Assembly (NCBI RefSeq): GCF_003254525.1
Contig: NZ_QFYS01000001.1
Location: forward strand, 434,001 to 498,000
Source: Phenylobacterium kunshanense
Lineage (GTDB): Bacteria; Pseudomonadota; Alphaproteobacteria; Caulobacterales; Caulobacteraceae
DNA: 64,000 nucleotides
Reading direction: 5' to 3'
The notes below the pieces were generated by a model. It had not been told where the DNA came from. It saw only the letters and a list, made by a program, of their open reading frames with translations, and ran no database searches. Positions 18,523-24,062 of this stretch are shown here, piece by piece. Made by a program: the position numbers and the translations under genes. The first letter of the stretch is position 1, and every line of letters starts with the position of its first letter.

Positions 18523-18732
18523 GTGTCGGAAGTGACTTCAAAGCGCCGGAGCGGCGCGGGCTACAGCATCCCCGCGGCAGCGGCGGAAGTTGGCGCCAGC
18601 TACAAGACTTTCCTAGCGGCGGTGGATCGCGGCCACGTCCGCGTCGTCGAATTCGGCGGCCTGCGCCGCGTGCCTGCGGCCGAGGTGGCCCGACTGAAGG
18701 CGCTCTTCTCGGGCGCAGGCGAGGCAGCGTGA
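18523..18732 (+). CDS. Small helix-turn-helix protein, excisionase/MerR-like
   Basis: The protein has 69 residues, a GTG start and an excellent GAGAGGAGG site. Residues 14-60 read as a compact winged helix: Tyr-Ser-Ile-Pro-Ala-Ala-Ala, a second helix Ser-Tyr-Lys-Thr-Phe-Leu-Ala-Ala-Val, then a wing Val-Val-Glu-Phe-Gly-Gly-Leu-Arg-Arg-Val-Pro, as in excisionases and phage AlpA-type regulators. First gene of the rightward operon, next to the control region and int. A role as excisionase or early activator is inferred from fold and position. Confidence 0.6.
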   Translation: MSEVTSKRRSGAGYSIPAAAAEVGASYKTFLAAVDRGHVRVVEFGGLRRVPAAEVARLKALFSGAGEAA

Positions 18733-18736
18733 CGCT

Positions 18737-18946
18737 ATGGACGCCCGACCGCCCGCATTCGGTGTGATCCGCATTGCCTCGGCATCACGCCAGCCCTGGC
18801 TCGTCTTCAGGACCGAGCTCGGCGCCGACCCTGACGACGCGGTCATGCACGACGTCGCCCGATTTGATGACATCGGCGAGGCCCGGGCCCTAGCCCGGAC
18901 GTTGCAGCAATACGCCGACGCCAACCGCCGACCAATCGGGAGGTAG
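18737..18946 (+). CDS. Small element protein of unknown function
   Basis: The protein has 69 residues and begins 4 bases after the preceding stop. It has a mixed strand-helix pattern with no cysteine, signal peptide or membrane segment, and no recognised family. The tight spacing on both sides (the next gene starts 1 base after its stop) supports it as a real member of the early operon. Confidence 0.5.
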   Translation: MDARPPAFGVIRIASASRQPWLVFRTELGADPDDAVMHDVARFDDIGEARALARTLQQYADANRRPIGR

Positions 18947-18947
18947 T

Positions 18948-19745
18948 GTGAGTGTCGACGGCTTCACCGCGCGTCGCCTCGTGATCCTCGAGGCGATCCT
19001 ACGAGACCCCGCTGTGTCGCCCTTCGCGGCGCGCGTCGCCGGTCTGTTACTTCTGCGCTACGCCAGTCGCGAGGTCTTTGCTTCTACCGGGCTGATCGAG
19101 GCCTGGCCGGCGCAAACCACGCTGGCGCGTGAGGCCGGAGGGAAGCCGGAGTCCGTTCGCCGGGCCCGGATCCAGCTCGCGGGGTACGTCACTGCGGAAC
19201 TGCGTGACGGTCGCGGCAACACAACCCGGTACCGCTTTGACGGCCCGCTATCGCTCGGAAAGGGCCACGCAGGAGAGGGGGTTTCGGGCCACAAACCCCC
19301 ACGCGAGAGGCTGCCTTTTGGCGCGCAAAACCCCCACCGTCCGGGAATGAAAACCCCCACCGTTGGGGATCGAAAACCCCCACCGGAAGGGGCGACAAAC
19401 CCTATGAAGGAACCCATTGAAATAGAACCCTGTGAGTCACGCGCACGGCGCGCGCGCTCGCCCAGCAAGCCGCGCTCGTCATTGCCGGCGAATTTTCCCG
19501 ACGCCGCCGCCCTCATGCGGATGCGTGACCGGTTCGAGGCTGAGGGCCTGCCAGTCGACCTGGCCGACGAGAGCGAGCGCTTTCGCGCCTACCACGAGGC
19601 CCGCGGAACGCTGTCTGCCTCGTGGCCGGCAAGCTGGACCACCTGGACCCTGAACGGCCTCCGCATGGCCCGCGAACGCCGCGCCGCGTCACCACAACCC
19701 GCATCGCCCATCGATTGGGCCCTCCAAGGGATCGCCAACAGATGA
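18948..19745 (+). CDS. Replication initiator-like helix-turn-helix protein with internal origin
   Basis: The protein has 265 residues and a GTG start. The N-terminal half (about 1-100) is a winged helix-turn-helix of the phage replication-initiator kind (Ala-Gln-Thr-Thr-Leu-Ala-Arg-Glu-Ala-Gly followed by a recognition helix near residues 66-80). A linker rich in Pro, Lys and Gly (about 110-155) coincides with the DNA iterons, and a C-terminal domain (about 175-250, ending Trp-Thr-Leu-Asn-Gly-Leu-Arg) resembles the C-terminal part of phage primosomal proteins. The layout matches lambda O: DNA-binding N-domain, origin inside the gene, partner-binding C-domain. Its stop overlaps the next start (ATGA). 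The family assignment is by architecture only. Confidence 0.6.
   Translation: MSVDGFTARRLVILEAILRDPAVSPFAARVAGLLLLRYASREVFASTGLIEAWPAQTTLAREAGGKPESVRRARIQLAGYVTAELRDGRGNTTRYRFDGPLSLGKGHAGEGVSGHKPPRERLPFGAQNPHRPGMKTPTVGDRKPPPEGATNPMKEPIEIEPCESRARRARSPSKPRSSLPANFPDAAALMRMRDRFEAEGLPVDLADESERFRAYHEARGTLSASWPASWTTWTLNGLRMARERRAASPQPASPIDWALQGIANR
19293..19408 (+). repeat. Iterons with a 23-bp period inside the initiator gene: probable replication origin
   Basis: AAAACCCCCACCG occurs perfectly at 19327-19339, 19350-19362 and 19373-19385, exactly 23 bp apart. A degenerate copy follows in the same register at 19396, and a shorter copy (AAACCCCCACG) lies at 19294-19304, preceded by its inverted complement GGGGGTTT (19278-19285). 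Because 23 is not a multiple of 3, the three perfect copies are read in three different codon phases, so the conservation is at DNA level, not protein. A less GC-rich stretch follows near 19404-19435. This looks like a lambda-type origin. Confidence 0.7.
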
Positions 19746-20311
19746 ACGCCCTGACCACACGTGCACGAACTCCGGCGCCCGCCGGCCGCCGGGACGTCGG
19801 CCGAGCGCTGGAGGCACTCGACGCAAAGCACCTTGCCGCTGTGAGGGGCGAGCCCTGGACCGATCTGAGAGACCTGCTCAACCGGGCCGAGTTCGATAAC
19901 GTCCGCCGCGAGGACCAACCGGCCGCGGCGAAGCAGCTCCTGGCCGACTTCCCCACGGTCGAGGCACTGGACGCCTACGAGGCGGAGATCCGGCGAGCCG
20001 CTCTGGCTCCTCCTGACAGGCAAGACGCCCGGGCGATGATCGGCCTAATGCTCGCGGCCTTCCCGAACGCCCGCCCGGTCGACCTGGGAGCCTACGCAGA
20101 TAGCTTGCTGCACTACGTGGTGAGCGACGGGTACAGCCCGACCGTGCTGGCCGAGGCCTGCGGCCAGATCGTGAGGAAGTCGACCTTCGCGCCCAGCATC
20201 GCGGAGGTATTGGCCGCGTGCGAGCAAGCCCGTGCATCCCTGCAGAGCAGGCTCGGCATCGTTGCCATGGTGCGTCGCCACCGCGAGCGCGTGGAGCGGC
20301 GTGCGGCATGA
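19742..20311 (+). CDS. Probable replication accessory protein (helicase-loader position)
   Basis: The protein has 189 residues and is translationally coupled to the initiator by ATGA overlap. No Walker motif, membrane segment or signal peptide is seen. The C-terminal half is helical with the pattern Leu-Leu-His-Tyr...Ile-Val-Arg-Lys-Ser-Thr-Phe-Ala-Pro-Ser-Ile-Ala-Glu-Val near residues 120-160, reminiscent of the helical domain in phage replication proteins acting after the initiator (lambda P position). The function is inferred from position; the family is not recognised. Confidence 0.5.
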   Translation: MNALTTRARTPAPAGRRDVGRALEALDAKHLAAVRGEPWTDLRDLLNRAEFDNVRREDQPAAAKQLLADFPTVEALDAYEAEIRRAALAPPDRQDARAMIGLMLAAFPNARPVDLGAYADSLLHYVVSDGYSPTVLAEACGQIVRKSTFAPSIAEVLAACEQARASLQSRLGIVAMVRRHRERVERRAA

Positions 20312-20424
20312 GCGGGCAGGCTAGGTCCGCCCCCCCCGGGGGCGGGGGTCAAAATCGTGTCGCCGCCGACCGGCTCGGACCAGCGGGGGCGGCACAGATT
20401 TACGGAATTGAGGATTTGAGATGA
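20308..20424 (+). CDS. Possible coupled micro-ORF upstream of the small terminase
   Basis: It encodes 38 residues and starts at an ATGA overlap with the previous stop. Its stop (TGA 20422-20424) overlaps the ATG of the small terminase at 20421. The sequence includes a G/C-homopolymer stretch (20331-20346) encoding Pro-Pro-Gly-Gly-Gly-Gly. Coding is supported only by the coupling at both ends; it may instead be leader sequence carrying a packaging or regulatory site. Confidence 0.3.
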   Translation: MSGQARSAPPGGGGQNRVAADRLGPAGAAQIYGIEDLR

Positions 20425-20774
20425 ACTTGAAGCACCTACGACTTGCCGCCGACCAGCCGGAACCGCCCGCTCACCTTGGGCCGGACGGCGCCTTGCTCTG
20501 GCGTGACGTGGCGCGAGAGTACGGGATCACGGACCCTGCGGGCCTCGCGCTTCTGGGAACTGCAGCGGAGTGCCTGGACCGCGTCCGGGCCGCTCAGGTG
20601 GCGATCCGGCAGCACGGCGAGTGCGTCACGGATCGATACGGTCAGGTGAAGATCAACCCGGCGTGTGGTTTGGAAAAGGATGCACGCGCTGGAATGCTGG
20701 CAGCATTGAAGGCGCTCCACCTCGACCTTGAGCCGCTGCGCGACCGACCCGGCCGCCCGTCTGGTGGCCGCTGA
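20421..20774 (+). CDS. terS: P27-type phage terminase small subunit
   Basis: The protein has 117 residues. Features of the P27 family are visible: a Pro-x-x-Leu-Gly-Pro-Asp-Gly lead followed by Leu-Trp-Arg-Asp-Val, a central helical segment, then Gly-Gln-Val-Lys-Ile-Asn-Pro-Ala near residues 73-80, a helix, and a Leu-x-Leu-Glu-Pro-Leu-Arg-Asp-Arg-Pro C-terminal segment. Small terminases recognise the packaging site and bring DNA to the large (motor) subunit. No large subunit gene follows, so packaging would need one from elsewhere. Coupled to the gene before (ATGA) and after (TGATG). Confidence 0.75.
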   Translation: MNLKHLRLAADQPEPPAHLGPDGALLWRDVAREYGITDPAGLALLGTAAECLDRVRAAQVAIRQHGECVTDRYGQVKINPACGLEKDARAGMLAALKALHLDLEPLRDRPGRPSGGR

Positions 20775-21421
20775 TGCCGACGAACAGAACCTACCGTCGC
20801 CGCATCCATGCGCCGACCGTGACGCCGGCGCAGTGGGCGTTCCTCAACGATCAGCCGCTCGATCCTGAGGAGGGCCAGCGGCCCTTTGAACACTGGATGC
20901 TTGAGTGCGACTTCGGCCTCGGCTTCGGAGGCGAGGCGCGCGGCGGAGGATACACGCGCAACCTCTGGCAGACACTTGGCCAGAACGTCCTCGGCCGCTG
21001 GGTGGTGGAGCGGCCGGGCACGCGCCCTCGCTGCTGGTGGCGCTACGACGCGCCGGAGCCACGGCTTCGCGTGGGCGGGGTCGGGGACCCGATGGCGGCT
21101 CTGCCTTCCGTCGCGAGTGATCTGGAGCTGGGCGTTCCGAAGTCGTGGCTGACGCGCGAACTGGCCGCTTACTACGGCTCGCCGGCGCCGCAGGTAGGCG
21201 ACCGCTACTTCGGCGCCCAAGGCCCGCGCGAAGCCAACTTCCGACCGCCGGCCTGGCAGCCGCTCGCGGTGACCGGCGTCGACCCTGACGACCCGCCGAC
21301 GTTTGAATCGCAGGCTGCCTACCTGCAACGGCTCGACCTGTTCGCCGAAGGTGAGGCGGAACGGCTTGACGAGACGGCGTTCCTCCCTGAGCCGATCATG
21401 ATCGGCGGAGGTGCGGCGTAG
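20774..21421 (+). CDS. Phage-type protein of unknown function following terS
   Basis: The protein has 215 residues and an ATG overlapping the terS stop (TGATG). It begins with a basic Tyr-Arg-Arg-Arg segment, then a Thr-Pro-Ala-Gln-Trp-Ala-Phe-Leu motif, a Trp-Trp-Arg-Tyr-Asp-Ala-Pro-Glu-Pro-Arg motif near residue 92, and Pro-Pro-Thr-Phe-Glu-Ser-Gln-Ala-Ala-Tyr-Leu near residue 176. As I recall, proteins with this Trp-Trp-Arg-x-Asp-Ala-Pro-Glu motif lie beside terminase genes in alphaproteobacterial prophages. The role is unknown; there is no ATPase or nuclease motif, so it is not the large terminase. Confidence 0.6.
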   Translation: MPTNRTYRRRIHAPTVTPAQWAFLNDQPLDPEEGQRPFEHWMLECDFGLGFGGEARGGGYTRNLWQTLGQNVLGRWVVERPGTRPRCWWRYDAPEPRLRVGGVGDPMAALPSVASDLELGVPKSWLTRELAAYYGSPAPQVGDRYFGAQGPREANFRPPAWQPLAVTGVDPDDPPTFESQAAYLQRLDLFAEGEAERLDETAFLPEPIMIGGGAA

Positions 21422-21424
21422 CCA

Positions 21425-21808
21425 ATGCCCCCGGCCGCTCTCGCCCCAGCTACCGCGCTGATCGCTGAGGCTCGCCGCTCAGGCGATGGCCTGGCCGCGC
21501 GGCTGGCGGATGCGCTTGAGTGGGCCCAAGCCCAGCTCGCCGGCGCCACGGACGAGGACGCCGAGATGCTCGCGGCGGTCGCTGCCGTTCGGGGCGATCG
21601 CAGCACGTCGACGGCTCGGCTGATTGAACTGGCCGACGCGCTGGTGACGCTCCGCGCGGCTCTCATCGGTGCGGTGGGCGAGCCTCTTACCGCCCAACGC
21701 CTGGGGTGCCGGTTCCGCCACTTAGAGGGGCTGAGCCTCCGCGGGCGGCGCATCGTTCGGGAAGGGAGGGACAAGACGGGCGCGGTATGGGCGGTTCGCC
21801 CAAGGTGA
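21425..21808 (+). CDS. Element protein of unknown function
   Basis: The protein has 127 residues and starts 3 bases after the upstream stop. It is Ala/Leu-rich and mainly helical (residues 1-85), then a short basic C-terminus with Arg-Arg-Ile-Val-Arg-Glu-Gly-Arg-Asp-Lys. No family is recognised. Its stop lies in the left arm of a perfect 10-bp inverted repeat (21801-21835), so it may close the early transcription unit. Confidence 0.5.
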   Translation: MPPAALAPATALIAEARRSGDGLAARLADALEWAQAQLAGATDEDAEMLAAVAAVRGDRSTSTARLIELADALVTLRAALIGAVGEPLTAQRLGCRFRHLEGLSLRGRRIVREGRDKTGAVWAVRPR

Positions 21809-21835
21809 CGATGAGCCCCCCTGAGCGTCACCTTG
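21801..21835 (+). terminator. 10-bp hairpin between early and structural gene blocks
   Basis: CAAGGTGACG (21801-21810) and its exact complement CGTCACCTTG (21826-21835) flank a 15-base loop. The repeat spans the stop codon of the upstream gene. There is no T tract, so it could be a factor-dependent terminator, attenuator or protein-binding site. Confidence 0.4.
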
Positions 21836-21874
21836 CGTGTTGGCACGACGCAGAGGGGCGCCGACACTCGTGTC

Positions 21875-22618
21875 ATGTCCACCCGAACGCCCCGCGTCGT
21901 GAAACTCCCCGCCGGCCACCTGGCGGACGTCGCGCGCGAGATCGGCGAGCGCGAACGCCGCATCGATGAGCTTCAGCGCAAGATCGACACCGCTCCCGCC
22001 GCCGAACTTATCGCCCGTGGCGATGCGTGGCTCGGCGCTATCCGCGACCTGCAGGCGACGCTCCCGGCTCTTTACGATCGCCAGGCCCGGCTCGAGGCCG
22101 GGATCGCCGATCCGCCCACGCCATCCCGGAAGGCCGCCACCAAGGCGGCGGTGCCAAGCGTTGTGCTCCCAAAGGCTTGGCCGCCGGCGCCGGTGAAGCT
22201 CGGGGATGGCCCTGAGATCGAAGCCGATGATCACCAGCGGCTCGCCGCCGCCGATGAGGCTATCCGAGCCGTGGTCGCGTCCTATGGGCGCAATGCTATG
22301 GCCGGCCTCTATCAGGGGATCGTCCTCGCGTTCGGACATGCGGCGACGGCCGCGGACGTTCTTGCCGAAGAAGTCCGCGCCCTCCGCCAGCGCGTCGCGG
22401 AATTGGAGGACAGGATCTCCGAGGCGCCGCTCAAGTGGTGCGGGTCGTACCAACGCGCTCTCGAATACGGTCCCGGCGCGGTCGTCACCCGCGGGGGTTC
22501 GATGTGGGTCGCCCTCCGCAGCGTGCCTCCGAACAATCTCCCGGGCGAGAGCAATCCCGAATTCTGGCAGCTCGCGGTCAAGCACGGCCGCGACGGAAAG
22601 GACGCGCCTCATGCGTAG
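21875..22618 (+). CDS. Coiled-coil protein with a C-terminal phage-type binding module
   Basis: The protein has 247 residues (ATG at 21875; a TTG at 21833 is also in frame). Residues about 15-70 and 150-170 are heptad-rich (Glu-Arg-Glu-Arg-Arg-Ile-Asp-Glu-Leu; Leu-Arg-Gln-Arg-Val-Ala-Glu-Leu). The last 60 residues form a small beta module with Gly-Ala-Val-Val-Thr-Arg-Gly-Gly-Ser-Met-Trp, Asn-Asn-Leu-Pro-Gly-Glu, Phe-Trp-Gln-Leu, and Gly-Arg-Asp-Gly-Lys-Asp, a pattern seen at the ends of phage structural and tail-associated proteins. It overlaps the prohead protease gene by 8 bases. The role is unknown. Confidence 0.6.
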   Translation: MSTRTPRVVKLPAGHLADVAREIGERERRIDELQRKIDTAPAAELIARGDAWLGAIRDLQATLPALYDRQARLEAGIADPPTPSRKAATKAAVPSVVLPKAWPPAPVKLGDGPEIEADDHQRLAAADEAIRAVVASYGRNAMAGLYQGIVLAFGHAATAADVLAEEVRALRQRVAELEDRISEAPLKWCGSYQRALEYGPGAVVTRGGSMWVALRSVPPNNLPGESNPEFWQLAVKHGRDGKDAPHA

Positions 22619-23330
22619 GTTTGTCAGCGAGCTGATGCTTCGCGCAGTCGACGAAGATGAGCGCGTCATCGAGGGTATCGCGTCGACGCCGGCGCCTGAT
22701 CGGATGGCCGATGTGGTCGAGCCGCTCGGCGCCCAGTTCAAGCTGCCCCTTCCGCTGCTCCTAGACCACAACCACAGCCAGGCGGTCGGCGCGGTCGAGT
22801 GGGCGAGTGCGAACAAGGACGGAATTCGGTTCCGGGCTCGCATTCCCAAGATCGAAGAGCCGGGAGACGCGCAGGCGCTCGTCGACAAGGCGTGGCACCT
22901 CACCAAGCATGGGCTGCGCCGCTCGGTCTCAATCGGCTTCCGGCCCCTAGAAACCACGCGCCTGGACACTGGTGGATACCGCTATGTGAAGTGGGACTGG
23001 TACGAACTCAGCCTCGTGAGCGTGCCTGCTCAGCCGGAGGCCGAAATCCTGGCCGTCCGGGCCGCGGAGAACGGCCGGCGCGCGCATGTCGCGAAGATCA
23101 CGCCGGCGACGGCCGGCCACACGGTCAAGCTTGGCCCTGTCGAGCTGGCGCTGGGCCGGGAGCTCGCCGCGTCGCGGCAGCGGACGGCAGGCCAGCGCGG
23201 CCATGTCGCGCGCCTCCCGGCCAGGCTGTGCACCGCTGCGCAGCTCGCCGCCCAGGCCGAGAAGGACGCGCGAGACGCGGCCCACGCCCGCGCTCTTGCG
23301 GAACTCGAAGCCAGGAAATGGAGAAGCTGA
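22611..23330 (+). CDS. HK97-family phage prohead protease
   Basis: The protein has 239 residues. The U35 protease core is clear: Val-Ile-Glu-Gly-Ile-Ala-Ser-Thr near residues 19-26, His53 in Leu-Leu-Leu-Asp-His-Asn-His, the serine motif Arg-Ser-Val-Ser-Ile-Gly-Phe (Ser107 as likely nucleophile), and Glu-Leu-Ser-Leu-Val-Ser-Val-Pro-Ala near 132-140. The enzyme matures capsid scaffolds by cleaving head proteins. In phages it sits between portal and major capsid genes; both are missing here. The C-terminal 90 residues are basic and Ala-rich and may be an added domain. Coupled downstream by TGATG. Confidence 0.88.
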   Translation: MRRFVSELMLRAVDEDERVIEGIASTPAPDRMADVVEPLGAQFKLPLPLLLDHNHSQAVGAVEWASANKDGIRFRARIPKIEEPGDAQALVDKAWHLTKHGLRRSVSIGFRPLETTRLDTGGYRYVKWDWYELSLVSVPAQPEAEILAVRAAENGRRAHVAKITPATAGHTVKLGPVELALGRELAASRQRTAGQRGHVARLPARLCTAAQLAAQAEKDARDAAHARALAELEARKWRS

Positions 23331-23536
23331 TGGCCGTCACCGCATCCGAGATCCGCGCCAAGGTCGCCGACGCCATGAACGGGGCTGATACCGGGCTCAC
23401 AGCTCGGGCGCAGGCGTTCGCCCTTGCCGTCGCTGGCGGAATGTCCCCGGACGAAGCCGCCGCGGCCGTGGGGGCGGTCGTCCGCATGAAGCCGCGGGAC
23501 GAGCGCCTCGACGGGCCCGCCATGGGGAACGCGTGA
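23330..23536 (+). CDS. Small coupled element protein
   Basis: The protein has 68 residues; the ATG overlaps the protease stop (TGATG). It is Ala-rich and helical, with a Met-Ser-Pro-Asp-Glu-Ala-Ala-Ala turn (about 43-50) like the N-cap of a small helical bundle. No family is recognised. It could be a scaffold-like or head-completion peptide given its place after the protease, but nothing in the sequence proves it. Confidence 0.5.
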   Translation: MAVTASEIRAKVADAMNGADTGLTARAQAFALAVAGGMSPDEAAAAVGAVVRMKPRDERLDGPAMGNA

Positions 23537-23823
23537 TGCGGTTCGACGCCCGCGCCTTCCTGGCCGACCCTCACGCCGAACTTGATCGAGTGACCGCGGA
23601 GGCGGTGCGCGATGTCGAGCGCCAGGTTGACCCGGCGACCCTGACGCCCGCCCAGGTCAAGGCGGCAGCGGAGGTCAACCGCGCCCGTGCGGCCGAACTC
23701 CGCGAGGAACTGCGCCGCCACGCAATCCGACAGGCGCGTCGCCGCGGCCGGCTGCTGCCGGCGAGCTTTGGCGCGCCTTCGGCGGACCTGACCGCCATCA
23801 CGCCTGAAGGAGGCGTCCAGTGA
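23536..23823 (+). CDS. Small basic helical element protein
   Basis: The protein has 95 residues; the ATG lies in GTGATG over the preceding stop. Residues 15-72 form a long charged helix ending in Arg-Gln-Ala-Arg-Arg-Arg-Gly-Arg, giving a strongly basic segment that could bind nucleic acid. No recognised family. The stop overlaps the next gene's GTG (GTGA). Confidence 0.5.
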   Translation: MRFDARAFLADPHAELDRVTAEAVRDVERQVDPATLTPAQVKAAAEVNRARAAELREELRRHAIRQARRRGRLLPASFGAPSADLTAITPEGGVQ

Positions 23824-24062
23824 CCTCATCTTCTGTGTTTCCGCCCGATCTTCTGGCCGACGTCCAGTTCGCACGCGTCCTTGCGGACCTTGAGGGTCGC
23901 CTCGAAGTCATCAACCGCGACTTTGACGCGGCCGAGGCCGCCACTGATCCGCAGGTGAGGGCTCGCATTCTTGCGCGAGCCTATGCGGCCACCGCCGCTG
24001 CTCACGCGGCTGCGGCTGTCGAGCCCCGCATCGCGATCGTCGACAGCGGGGGTCAGGCCTGA
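23820..24062 (+). CDS. Small helical element protein
   Basis: The protein has 80 residues with a GTG start in a GTGA overlap. It is mostly helical and rich in Ala (an Ala/His run near 58-66), with no signal peptide, membrane segment or known motif. The last base of its stop is the first base of the ATG of the 988-residue protein. The function is unknown. Confidence 0.45.
   Translation: MTSSSVFPPDLLADVQFARVLADLEGRLEVINRDFDAAEAATDPQVRARILARAYAATAAAHAAAAVEPRIAIVDSGGQA

Noticed and set aside
19278..19408. Short regularly spaced repeats considered as a CRISPR array
   Set aside because: The repeat is 13 bp with 10-bp intervals, lies inside a coding gene, and no cas genes are present; iterons fit better.
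20774..21421. Gene after terS considered as the large terminase
   Set aside because: At 215 residues it is far too short and has no Walker or nuclease motifs.
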